Made by a program: the position numbers and the translations under genes
Source: an uncultured Ruminococcus sp.
GTDB lineage: Bacteria > Bacillota > Clostridia > Oscillospirales > Ruminococcaceae
Assembly (NCBI GenBank): GCA_949291345.1
Contig: CASEVP010000061.1
Location: forward strand, 1-44,424
Reading direction: 5' to 3'
DNA length: 44,424 bases
The notes under the pieces: generated by a model
What the model saw: only the letters and a program-made list of their open reading frames with translations
Databases searched by the model: none
Told to the model about the DNA's origin: nothing
Shown here: positions 1-8,416 of the stretch, piece by piece
Numbering within the stretch: position 1 is the first letter of the stretch
Layout of the letters: the number at the start of each line of letters is the position of its first letter

Positions 1-2009
1 AACAATCTTCGGTTTGTTGCCGTCGTAATGGTTAGATTTTTCTTTGCTCTTGTCAGTGCAACATATGCTAAACGTCGTTCCTCCTCCAATTGTGTCGGAG
101 ACTCCATACTTCGTACCCCTGGAAACATTCCCTGCTCCATACCAACCAGATACACATTCTGAAACTCCAGTCCCTTTGCTGAGTGCACTGTCATCAACAT
201 GACAACGTCCTCACCAGGTTCATATTTGTCCACATCCATGTACAATGCAATTTCTTCCAAAAATGCACTAAGAGAAGGCTCATCACTTTCCTCCTCATAT
301 GTTACAATTGAGGTTTTTAATTCTTCAATATTTTCCAGACGAAAAGTGCCCTCATCTCCCAGCGCTCGTAATGCTTCTCCATAGCCCGTTTGCTCTAGTA
401 CAATATCCAGAAAATCCTCTAGTGTATATATTTTAGCAGCTTCAATCAAAGATTCCCACATTGCTGCAAACTCCTGCAGTACCACTACTTTTTTTGAAAG
501 TACCGGATAATGATTTGCATCACGCATCACTTCTAAAGGGGACAAATGCAAATCCTGTGAGATTTCCCGTATCATATTTATTGTCGCATTACCAATGCCT
601 CTTTTTGGCTCATTGACAATACGCTCAAAACGTACCATATCATTGGGATTATCCACAATACTCATATAAGCAATGATGTCCTTGATCTCCTTATGTTCAT
701 AAAAGCGCATTCCCCCATAAATTCGATAAGGAATTCCTTCGCGCACCAATGCTCGCTCCAACATATTTGACTGGGCATTCATACGGTACAAAATTGCATT
801 ATCACCATATTTGCCCCCATTTTTTACTTGCCTGCAAATAGAAGAAACCACATACCCTGCTTCTCCCTGCTCGTCCATGGCCTGATACCATATAATTTTA
901 GAACCGGTTCCGAGCTCCGTCCACAAACGTTTTTCTTTTCGTCCAAGATTATTTGCTATCACGCTGTTTGCGGCATCCAAGATTGTCTGTGTAGAACGGT
1001 AATTCTGTTCCAATCGAATCACCTTACAATCCGGAAACTCTCGCTCAAACCCCAGAATATTCTCAATTGTTGCACCACGAAATCGGTAAATACTCTGGTC
1101 ATCATCCCCTACCACACACAAATTTCGTTCTGACTTTGTCAACAGCGAAATCAATGCATATTGGGCATAATTTGTATCCTGATATTCATCTACCAGTACA
1201 TATTGAAATTTGTTTCGATATTTTTCGAGTTCTTCTGGATATTCTTGAAACAATTTAACCGTCAAGTATATAATGTCATCAAAATCCACTGCATTGGATT
1301 GATACAAACGTTTCTGATAGTCCTGATATAATTTTGCAATGACAGTCATGCGATAATCGCTTCCGGCATCTTCCAGCATCTGTTCTGGTGACACCATAGC
1401 ATCCTTTGCCATACTTATCTCATGCAATACCATACGCGGTGGAAATTGCTTTTCAGATATGTTGCAAGCTTCCAAACAAGCTTTCATCAACCGTTTCGCA
1501 TCATCGGTGTCATAAATCGCAAAATTGTTGTCAAAACCTAAAACGGAAATACTTCTTCGCAAAATCCGCACACATGCCGAATGAAACGTGGACGCATGTA
1601 CTTGAGATGCCATTTCCTCGCCAACCGCCCCCGCCAATCGAACCTGCATTTCCTCCGCTGCTTTGTTAGTGAATGTAATTGCCAGTATCTTCCACGGTTG
1701 GATGGGACAAACTGCCAAAATTTCCCGGAGACGCTCCAAGTCAAACGGTACATTTCCCGCAACATAGTCCTGCAACCATTTTTCATCTTCTTCCATTAAA
1801 AATGCATTTGCTTCTTCATAGCCATTTCCGAAATACAACATATTGACAATGCGATTGATGATTGCTGTTGTCTTTCCGCTTCCTGCTCCTGCCAAAACTA
1901 AAACTGGACCTTTGACTGCAAACACAGCCTTTTGCTGCTCAGCATTTAATTGGCTAAAATACTTCTTAAATGCCTTTCTCTTCCATAATATACATTCCGT
2001 TTCCGTCAT
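1..2009 (-). CDS. pcrA: PcrA/UvrD-type ATP-dependent 3'-5' DNA helicase (C-terminus cut by window edge)
   Basis: Superfamily 1 DNA helicase acting in nucleotide excision repair and in clearing replication or transcription conflicts. Translating the minus strand from ATG at 2009 gives about 669 codons running off the left edge. Visible motifs: Q-motif region LNAEQQKAV near residue 22, Walker A GAGSGKTT near residue 40, motif Ia ITFTNKAAEEM, Walker B VLVDEYQDTN, motif III VGDDDQSIYRFRGA, motif IV LEQNYRST, motif V MTVHSAKGLEF, and motif VI VALTRAKKNL at the edge. The family usually has about 720-750 residues, so only the C-terminal tail is missing. A GGAG sits about 7 nt before the start. It is transcribed alone from a promoter near 2170-2198. 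UvrD and PcrA cannot be separated by sequence alone; PcrA is the usual Firmicute name. Confidence 0.95.
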   Translation of the reverse strand, partial: MTETECILWKRKAFKKYFSQLNAEQQKAVFAVKGPVLVLAGAGSGKTTAIINRIVNMLYFGNGYEEANAFLMEEDEKWLQDYVAGNVPFDLERLREILAVCPIQPWKILAITFTNKAAEEMQVRLAGAVGEEMASQVHASTFHSACVRILRRSISVLGFDNNFAIYDTDDAKRLMKACLEACNISEKQFPPRMVLHEISMAKDAMVSPEQMLEDAGSDYRMTVIAKLYQDYQKRLYQSNAVDFDDIIYLTVKLFQEYPEELEKYRNKFQYVLVDEYQDTNYAQYALISLLTKSERNLCVVGDDDQSIYRFRGATIENILGFEREFPDCKVIRLEQNYRSTQTILDAANSVIANNLGRKEKRLWTELGTGSKIIWYQAMDEQGEAGYVVSSICRQVKNGGKYGDNAILYRMNAQSNMLERALVREGIPYRIYGGMRFYEHKEIKDIIAYMSIVDNPNDMVRFERIVNEPKRGIGNATINMIREISQDLHLSPLEVMRDANHYPVLSKKVVVLQEFAAMWESLIEAAKIYTLEDFLDIVLEQTGYGEALRALGDEGTFRLENIEELKTSIVTYEEESDEPSLSAFLEEIALYMDVDKYEPGEDVVMLMTVHSAKGLEFQNVYLVGMEQGMFPGVRSMESPTQLEEERRLAYVALTRAKKNLTITTATNRRL

Positions 2010-2169
2010 GCTTTTACTCCTACCTTCTTTTCACTATTCACTATATATCAAAAACCAGAACCAGCTTGCATCCCTATGCAATGATTTCACGAAAAAATAA
2101 GCATATCTCCCTTTTATTTTTCCGTTCCTTTCTCTATGCCCACTCTTAATCGTTTTCTTTCGTATACCT

Positions 2170-2198
2170 ATTATACCACATCTTTTGCCATTTGAAAA
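2170..2198 (-). promoter_or_regulatory. Promoter of pcrA
   Basis: On the minus strand TATAAT (2175-2170) is preceded by TGG, giving an extended -10. A weak -35, TTTTCA (2198-2193), lies 17 bp away. This leaves a leader of about 150 nt before the pcrA start. Confidence 0.6.
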
Positions 2199-2336
2199 GA
2201 TTCCCTTTTTATTTTTTCTAATTTATTTATGATTTACCCATTTCTCTTATTCTTTTTTAAGATTTCCCATATTCATGTATCACTATATCCCATTTATTTT
2301 CTCCTTTTTTGACTTTTTTATTTCCAATTTTTTTGA

Positions 2337-2378
2337 ATTGACTTTTTTAAAAAAATATCATATGTTAAAAAAGTCAAT
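2337..2378. repeat. Perfect 14-bp inverted repeat upstream of the dockerin gene
   Basis: ATTGACTTTTTTAA (2337-2350) and its exact reverse complement (2365-2378) flank a 14-nt AT-rich spacer. A third copy of the core, TTGACTTTTTTA, lies in direct orientation at 2309-2320. The rest of 2199-2509 is very AT-rich, with no gene recognised. The repeat is 130 bp before the next start codon, so it could be an operator or an mRNA hairpin. It lacks a GC-rich stem and is not a convincing terminator. Confidence 0.8.
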
Positions 2379-2509
2379 ATCGTAGAGAAAATAGACAAGA
2401 ATTAAAAACGATATTTAAGCTGCCTCATCGTATTTTTTTATGTAATGGTCTTTTTTTCAATATTCTGCATATACTTATTATTATCATTGGACAAACAAGG
2501 AGGTCCCCT

Positions 2510-3409
2510 ATGAGGAAAATTGCCATTTGGTTGATTTGTTTTATCTTTAGTATCACTGTATCATCCGGACGTATTGCGCTTTCTGTATACGCAGAAGAAT
2601 TTCAGCCTGGCGGAAGTGCAGCATTACCAGCAGCAGCTTCATACGAAAATTGGATGCAATTTGCCGTACCTGACACTAACACCCCTGCGATTGATGCTGA
2701 TGGCTGTCTTAATTATGCACTGGCTAAACTAGCTGTTCGCTACAACTTTCCGATTTTTTCCGAAGAAAATATCACAGCACTATCAGATTCCTATACTTAT
2801 TATACGGAATTTACTCGTTCTGTATTAGAAGGAAAAGGAAAAAAGATGGATAATGTAGCTGAAGTTTACAAAGATTATTTGACAAAAGAAGATCCCATAT
2901 GGCTTACGGGTTCAATACAAGAACGAATTGATATGACATACGAAATTTGTTCAAAATTACAAGATAAAGATGAATATGCTATTGTATTGCAAATGACTAC
3001 AGCTTCAGGCAGTGACCATTATGTTCTAGTAGACAAAGCGAACATTATGGAAGAACGGCTATATCTATTAGATACTGGTTCCAGGTACATACAATACCTC
3101 GGTGATGAAAAAAGCACAGAAAAAGGCTACAACGTAGTTGCAGTACACCCATTCCATATCGTGCATGTTCCCGGAGATATTAACGGCGATATGCGGATCG
3201 GAATTGCTGATATTGAACATCTATTGGTACAATCCAGTAAAACAGATCTTCTTCATGGTGATGCCAACCATGATGGTACTATCAACACGGCAGACGTGGT
3301 ATATCTTGCGAAATTGATACAATACCAAAACGGCAAAGCCATACAATACAGTTTTACTCCAGCTGTTGCCACTTCTACTTCAAGCATTTTATCAACAACT
3401 ACGCCATAA
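2510..3409 (+). CDS. Secreted dockerin protein with a possible papain-like cysteine peptidase domain
   Basis: 299 residues. An N-terminal signal peptide (positive residues then hydrophobic stretch, about 1-28) indicates export. A type I dockerin lies at about residues 222-272, with two Ca-binding loops beginning GDINGDMRIG and GDANHDGTIN; it should dock to a cohesin on a scaffoldin. The tail after 280 is Ser/Thr-rich. The middle (about 45-215) is not confidently recognised. Its DGCLNYAL around Cys66, SGSDHYVLVD with His170 and LLDTG with Asp188 match the order and spacing of a Cys-His-Asp/Asn triad in C39/papain-like peptidases, where a Cys at a helix start and HYVLV on a strand are typical. 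This assignment is an inference. AGGAGG lies 6 nt before the ATG. It converges on the mannanase gene and shares its terminator. A non-catalytic or peptidoglycan-binding role is possible. Confidence 0.85.
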   Translation: MRKIAIWLICFIFSITVSSGRIALSVYAEEFQPGGSAALPAAASYENWMQFAVPDTNTPAIDADGCLNYALAKLAVRYNFPIFSEENITALSDSYTYYTEFTRSVLEGKGKKMDNVAEVYKDYLTKEDPIWLTGSIQERIDMTYEICSKLQDKDEYAIVLQMTTASGSDHYVLVDKANIMEERLYLLDTGSRYIQYLGDEKSTEKGYNVVAVHPFHIVHVPGDINGDMRIGIADIEHLLVQSSKTDLLHGDANHDGTINTADVVYLAKLIQYQNGKAIQYSFTPAVATSTSSILSTTTP

Positions 3410-3441
3410 TTATTCTCACTCAATGGAAAAATTGCAACCAA

Positions 3442-3485
3442 AAGAGGCTGCTGTACCTTATAATTGGTACAACAGCCCCTTTTTT
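3442..3485. terminator. Bidirectional terminator between two dockerin genes
   Basis: Stem of about 15 bp (AGAGGCTGCTGTACC / GGTACAACAGCCCCT) with an 8-nt loop. It is flanked by A-rich sequence on the left and a T-tract on the right, so it can end both converging transcripts. Confidence 0.85.
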
Positions 3486-3526
3486 CTCCCATTCGACATC
3501 AACGTAATTTTTCGCAAAATGCCTTT

Positions 3527-5479
3527 TTACTTTGTTTTCGGTAGTGCATCAACCAGCTGGATTAAAAATTCCAGAAGTGCTGCTGCATCGTTAGTACTAA
3601 GTTCATTATCCAAATAACAATCCGCATTTCGACTTGCTTCTGCATTGAGAATAATTGTATCCGCAATCGCCTTATTCAGCATAACTGCATCAGTGATGTC
3701 CACTCTGCCGTCCTGATTTACATCCCCATATAATACCACACCTTCGGTTACAGTCGTTGTCATTGTTGTTGTCGTTTCTTCTGCACTCACCGTGGTTTCT
3801 TCAACAGTCGTTGTCATATCCACTGTTGTAGTAGTTTCTTTCACCGTCGTGGTAGTTTCCGGCGTTTCCGTACTACCACTATACAAATCAACCGGTAATT
3901 CATCCAATGTAATACAGTATTCGCTATTATACATCTCGCTTAAATTTTCCACACTATTATACCGACTTGCCATCAGATGATCGCCATACCATGGACAAAA
4001 ATACAACCATCCAGCGTTTTCTACCTGTAAATTTTCTACAGACGGAATTGAATCATTTTCTGAAATAGCCAACATTTTTTCTCCATCAATTAATTCATAT
4101 AAATAATTGTAGATCGATGAAATTGCACTTAAATTTGGAGTACCGCTACTCAGACCATCATCTCGATTATAATCACAATTGTATTTGTCATAAGCAACAA
4201 TATCTACATATTCATCTCCAGGATACCATGTATCAGAATTTGCATAATTATAGCTGTTATATTCCCAGATGATATTATGAAGATTATACTTGTCTGTCAG
4301 TGTGGTATACAATAATTTCCATAGTTCTTTGTAAACTTCCGGACCGTCATCACCCCACCAGAACCAAGCTGTACCATCGCTGTAATTTCCCTCGTTCCCC
4401 TGTGCCTCATGCAGCGGTCGAAGAATGATAGGCACATTATTGTCCTGTAAAATTTTCAACTGCTCTGCCAAATCTTCCATTGCCATCTGGAAATATTCAT
4501 ATTCCTTTGTACCTTCAATTACAGCATTCTTTGTATCAAAAGTACCATTGGATGCCTGACTATTTTTATACGTACATTTTGTCCAGTCTACTAAATCACC
4601 AATTTCATAATTTTCAAAATCAATCGGCACATTAATATGCCAGCTCGCTGTTGCAATTCCCACACCTGTTTCCGAATATGGATTATTTTTTACCCACTGG
4701 ATAACACGCTCTGTTGTACCATCTTCCCAGCCATATAGCGGATTATAGTTCATAAAATCAAATCCGCGAATTGCCGGCAACTTTCCGGTGTTATCCTCTA
4801 TATATCGAAATTCCAATTCGGAGTCACCATCATTACCGCCTCCATATATTTCCTGCTGTCCAGAAATAATATGTGAACCATATACACTCTTTAAATATTT
4901 CATCAATGCCACAGTTTCCGATGTTGCTTCTGCATCGATCAACGTATCGGTTGCCTTACTATAATCAGGCGGCGGCGTTTGCGTCAACTCTACACTATCA
5001 TACAAACAATAGCCCCATCCTGCACCAAATGTAATAGTGTTTTCTCCTTCTATCAGTTTAATATCTCCCCAGCTATAGTCATTCCACGTGTCAGTATAAG
5101 AAATCTTAACAGTCTTTGTCCATGTGCTGCCATCCGAACGTGTCACATTAATCTGCGCTTCGCGGCTTTCTCCCGAATTTCCTAAATACATGATACATTT
5201 TGTCATAAGGCGATACATACCAGTATTCGGTGCATCAACCGTAAATGTCATTGTTCCGCCGTTTGTTACCCATACAAATCCGTCACCTGTGTATCCAGGA
5301 TATTCCTGTCCATAAACATCTGTCGTTACAGTGGCATCTTTTATCTCCAAATCCTCACATTCCGCAGAAAACAGAGGACTTTCTGCCGTAACAACAGATA
5401 CCGGCATCGCCTGTACCACACCAAATACCAATGCTGCAGCAACTCCAATATTCCCGATTCTTTTTAAAAATCGTTTCAT
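3527..5479 (-). CDS. Secreted GH26 endo-beta-mannanase with CBM35-like and dockerin modules
   Basis: 650 residues. Signal peptide at about 1-32. A CBM35-like beta-sandwich at about 35-166 starts FSAECEDLEIKDA and contains GDGFVWVTNGGTMTFTV. The GH26 catalytic barrel spans about 180-530: acid/base Glu358 in RPLHEAQGNEG and nucleophile Glu474 in AISENDS, both in the positions expected for clan GH-A retaining mannanases. A Thr-rich linker at about 537-578 is followed by a type I dockerin at about 583-645 beginning YGDVNQDGRVDITDAVMLNK. Expected role: hydrolysis of internal beta-1,4-mannosidic bonds in mannan or galactomannan while docked on a cellulosome-like scaffold. AAAGGA lies 8 nt before the ATG, behind a full consensus promoter. 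A few GH26 members act on xylan or mixed-linkage glucan, so the exact substrate is not fixed. Confidence 0.93.
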   Translation of the reverse strand: MKRFLKRIGNIGVAAALVFGVVQAMPVSVVTAESPLFSAECEDLEIKDATVTTDVYGQEYPGYTGDGFVWVTNGGTMTFTVDAPNTGMYRLMTKCIMYLGNSGESREAQINVTRSDGSTWTKTVKISYTDTWNDYSWGDIKLIEGENTITFGAGWGYCLYDSVELTQTPPPDYSKATDTLIDAEATSETVALMKYLKSVYGSHIISGQQEIYGGGNDGDSELEFRYIEDNTGKLPAIRGFDFMNYNPLYGWEDGTTERVIQWVKNNPYSETGVGIATASWHINVPIDFENYEIGDLVDWTKCTYKNSQASNGTFDTKNAVIEGTKEYEYFQMAMEDLAEQLKILQDNNVPIILRPLHEAQGNEGNYSDGTAWFWWGDDGPEVYKELWKLLYTTLTDKYNLHNIIWEYNSYNYANSDTWYPGDEYVDIVAYDKYNCDYNRDDGLSSGTPNLSAISSIYNYLYELIDGEKMLAISENDSIPSVENLQVENAGWLYFCPWYGDHLMASRYNSVENLSEMYNSEYCITLDELPVDLYSGSTETPETTTTVKETTTTVDMTTTVEETTVSAEETTTTMTTTVTEGVVLYGDVNQDGRVDITDAVMLNKAIADTIILNAEASRNADCYLDNELSTNDAAALLEFLIQLVDALPKTK

Positions 5480-5560
5480 AACACATTTCCTTTCTCAAAT
5501 TTTGCATCTAATTTCATTTTTTACAAAGTATACTGATGCAATCCAAAATTCTATGTAATT

Positions 5561-5589
5561 ATTATACACTATTCCTATATTTTTGTCAA
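5561..5589 (-). promoter_or_regulatory. Consensus promoter of the mannanase gene
   Basis: Minus strand TTGACA (5589-5584), 17-bp spacer, TATAAT (5566-5561): a perfect sigma-A match, giving a leader of about 75 nt. It is back to back with the hydG promoter; the -35 boxes are about 55 bp apart. Confidence 0.9.
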
Positions 5590-5643
5590 TAGAATACTAA
5601 GTTTTGGCGTTTTATTTAATTGCATTCGTCGAATTTATCAAAA

Positions 5644-5672
5644 TTGACAAATATCAAATCACATGGTATAAT
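5644..5672 (+). promoter_or_regulatory. Consensus promoter of hydG-hydF
   Basis: TTGACA (5644-5649), 17-bp spacer, TATAAT (5667-5672), followed by a leader of about 25 nt to the TTG start of hydG. The 11-bp palindrome ATTCGTCGAAT lies just upstream at 5624-5634 and could bind a regulator. Confidence 0.9.
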
Positions 5673-5704
5673 AAGAATGATTCTAAATAAAGAGGGGATT
5701 TAAG

Positions 5705-7126
5705 TTGTATAATCCAAAATCACAACAAGCAGAGACATTTATTAATCACGCAGAGATCATGGATACTTTAGCATTTGCTAAAGCCCATGCAGATGACAGC
5801 TCACTATGCACGGAAATTTTAGCCAAAGCTGCGCAAAAAAAGGGGCTATCCCACAGAGAATCTGCCGTACTATTGTTAAACAGCGACCCCAAAATCACAA
5901 AAGCCATTGAAAAATTAGCAAAACGAATCAAATTGGACATTTATGGCAATCGAATTGTTATTTTTGCACCGTTGTATCTTTCCAATTACTGTATTAACGG
6001 TTGTGTCTATTGCCCTTACCATTCCCAAAATCAACATATTGTTCGAAAAAAACTCACACAAAAAGATATTATAAAAGAAGTCACCGCCCTACAGGATATG
6101 GGACACAAACGTCTTGCCATTGAAGCGGGGGAGGATCCTGTTCACAATCCGATTTCTTATATCTTAGAGTGCATTAACACCATTTATCACATTCGCCACA
6201 AAAATGGTGCCATACGCCGTGTCAATGTCAATATTGCCGCCACCACAGAAGAAGAATATCATATGTTAAAAAACGCAGGAATTGGTACCTATATTCTTTT
6301 TCAGGAAACATATCATAAGGAATCCTATGAAAAACTTCATCCGACAGGTCCAAAACATGATTATGCTTATCATACCGAAGCGATGGATCGAGCTATGGCT
6401 GGAGGAATTGATGACGTTGGGCTTGGGGTTTTGTTTGGTCTAGAAAATTATCCCTATGAGCTCGTAGGATTGCTTATGCATGCAGAACATCTGGAAGCTG
6501 TTCACGGCGTCGGACCACATACCATCAGTATTCCTCGCATCAAGCGTGCCGATGACATTAATCCTGACGATTTTGACAATGGCATCGACGATGATACTTT
6601 CGCAAAAATATGTGCCATTATTCGCATCTCCGTTCCTTACACCGGAATGATCATTTCTACAAGAGAAAATCAGTCAGTTAGAGAACGATTGTTGCCGCTT
6701 GGTATTTCTCAAATTAGCGGTGGATCCAAAACCAGTGTCGGCGGTTATGTTAAACCAGAAACCAACAAAGAGAATTCCCAGCAATTCGATGTCAGTGACC
6801 AGCGTACATTGGACGAGATTGTAGCATGGCTGATGAAACTTGGATATATTCCTAGCTTTTGCACCGCTTGTTATCGAGAAGGAAGAACCGGTGATCGATT
6901 TATGACATTTTGCAAAAACGGTCAAATTCAGAATTTCTGTCATCCAAATGCATTGATTACCCTACAGGAATATCTGCAAGACTATGCCTCTGCGTATACC
7001 AAACAAATTGGAGAGATGCTTCTCCCCAGACTTTTCGAACAAATTCCAAACTCTCTTATTCGGGAAAAAACAAAACAATATCTGGACGATATAGCCCAAA
7101 AGAATATGAGAGATTTTCGATTCTGA
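5705..7126 (+). CDS. hydG: [FeFe]-hydrogenase maturase HydG, radical-SAM tyrosine lyase
   Basis: 473 residues, the usual HydG length. HydG cleaves tyrosine to p-cresol and makes the CO and CN- ligands of the hydrogenase H-cluster, delivered as an Fe(CO)(CN) synthon. The radical-SAM cluster motif CINGCVYC uses Cys96, Cys100 and Cys103. The C-terminal auxiliary-cluster ligands CTAC...C fall at Cys386, Cys389 and Cys412, the arrangement that distinguishes HydG from ThiH. The start is TTG at 5705, behind AGAGGGG; there is no nearby in-frame ATG that retains the N-terminus. HydF follows after 30 nt. No hydE or hydrogenase structural gene lies in the window. Confidence 0.96.
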   Translation: MYNPKSQQAETFINHAEIMDTLAFAKAHADDSSLCTEILAKAAQKKGLSHRESAVLLLNSDPKITKAIEKLAKRIKLDIYGNRIVIFAPLYLSNYCINGCVYCPYHSQNQHIVRKKLTQKDIIKEVTALQDMGHKRLAIEAGEDPVHNPISYILECINTIYHIRHKNGAIRRVNVNIAATTEEEYHMLKNAGIGTYILFQETYHKESYEKLHPTGPKHDYAYHTEAMDRAMAGGIDDVGLGVLFGLENYPYELVGLLMHAEHLEAVHGVGPHTISIPRIKRADDINPDDFDNGIDDDTFAKICAIIRISVPYTGMIISTRENQSVRERLLPLGISQISGGSKTSVGGYVKPETNKENSQQFDVSDQRTLDEIVAWLMKLGYIPSFCTACYREGRTGDRFMTFCKNGQIQNFCHPNALITLQEYLQDYASAYTKQIGEMLLPRLFEQIPNSLIREKTKQYLDDIAQKNMRDFRF

Positions 7127-7156
7127 TTCCAATGAAAATAGAAAGAAGGCAATTGT

Positions 7157-8362
7157 ATGGAACAAACGCTCAATGAAACACCCCGTTCTGAACGAATTCA
7201 TATCGGATTTTATGGCAAGAGAAATGCAGGCAAATCCAGTTTGGTCAATGCCCTTGCCAACCAAACTGTATCTGTCGTTTCTGCAATAGAAGGTACTACA
7301 ACTGATACTGTAGAAAAAGCTATGGAATTGCTGCCCATAGGTTCCGTTGTATTAATTGATACACCAGGATTGGATGATTCTGGCACGTTGGGCGAATTGC
7401 GTATGGTGCAGGCCAAACGGGCTTTTACACACACGGATATTGCTGTACTTGTGATCGACGCATCAAAGGGGCTGACAAAAGAAGATATTTCCATTCAATC
7501 GCTGCTGAAAAAAAATCAGATACCCACGCTGGTTGTCTGGAACAAATGGGATTTGTCATCTTATGATTCCGTCCCCGATCATGCAATTGCTGTCAGCACA
7601 ATTACGGGAGAAGGTATTGCAGTACTAAAAAACAAATTAGGGAATCTCTTTCAAACATCTATCCAACCCCAAAAAACAAACACCATTTTCGGCAATGCCA
7701 TTCAAAAAGAAGATATCATCATATTGGTAACACCTATTGACGAGTCTGCTCCCAAAGGACGAATGATTTTGCCCCAAGTTCAATCGATAAGGGATATTCT
7801 AGATAAACAAGCCGTTTGTTTTGTAACACAACCGCAGCAGTTATCCCATGTTCTTGCTGCTTTACGGCACCCCCCGAAGTTAGTGGTAACAGACAGTCAA
7901 GCATTTGCACAGGTAAAAGATCTCATATCAGAAGATATTTTCCTTACTTCATTTTCCATCTTATTTGCCCGATACAAAGGCGTACTGAAACAGTCCTACA
8001 ATTGCATCATGCAATTTGAGAAACTTCCTGAAAACAGTACCATACTCATCGCAGAAGGATGCACACATCATCGACAGTGTCATGATATCGGCACAGTAAA
8101 ACTGCCAAAATGGATCACTGTACACACTGGAAAACAATTTCATTTTGAGTTTACCTCGGGCAACAATTTTCCTGAAGATTTATCACCCTACCAAATGATT
8201 ATTCATTGTGGAGGATGCATGTTAAATCAACGGGAAATGGAATCCCGTGCTGATCGAGCAAAATCACAGGGAATTCCTCAAACGAATTACGGTATTCTCA
8301 TTGCTTATCTCAACGGCATCTTAGAGAGAAGTTTAAAATTTTTGCGTCAAATTGGCTTTTAG
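7157..8362 (+). CDS. hydF: [FeFe]-hydrogenase maturase HydF, GTPase and H-cluster scaffold
   Basis: 401 residues. HydF carries the assembled di-iron subcluster and transfers it to the hydrogenase. The N-terminal GTPase domain shows the P-loop GKRNAGKSS (residues 20-28), switch DTPGLDD and the NKWD specificity motif at about 129-132. The C-terminal domain holds the [4Fe-4S] ligands: Cys302 in CTHHRQC, and Cys351 and Cys354 in HCGGCM, preceded by the conserved His residues. It is co-transcribed with hydG (30-nt gap, AGAAGG ribosome site). It ends at a perfect stem-loop shared with the converging ATPase gene. Confidence 0.95.
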   Translation: MEQTLNETPRSERIHIGFYGKRNAGKSSLVNALANQTVSVVSAIEGTTTDTVEKAMELLPIGSVVLIDTPGLDDSGTLGELRMVQAKRAFTHTDIAVLVIDASKGLTKEDISIQSLLKKNQIPTLVVWNKWDLSSYDSVPDHAIAVSTITGEGIAVLKNKLGNLFQTSIQPQKTNTIFGNAIQKEDIIILVTPIDESAPKGRMILPQVQSIRDILDKQAVCFVTQPQQLSHVLAALRHPPKLVVTDSQAFAQVKDLISEDIFLTSFSILFARYKGVLKQSYNCIMQFEKLPENSTILIAEGCTHHRQCHDIGTVKLPKWITVHTGKQFHFEFTSGNNFPEDLSPYQMIIHCGGCMLNQREMESRADRAKSQGIPQTNYGILIAYLNGILERSLKFLRQIGF

Positions 8363-8382
8363 AAACAATTTCATCATAAAAA

Positions 8383-8416
8383 ATGCCTCTTTCTGCAGAA
8401 AGAGGCATAATTTTTT
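8383..8416. terminator. Bidirectional terminator after hydF and the P-type ATPase
   Basis: Perfect inverted repeat ATGCCTCTTTCTG/CAGAAAGAGGCAT (8383-8408) followed by AATTTTTT on the plus strand, and preceded by an A-run that serves as a T-tract on the minus strand. It overlaps the ATPase stop region. Confidence 0.9.

Noticed and set aside
3740..3870. Repetitive Thr-codon stretch as a mobile or CRISPR-like repeat
   Set aside because: It is in frame within the mannanase gene and encodes the Thr-rich linker before the dockerin.
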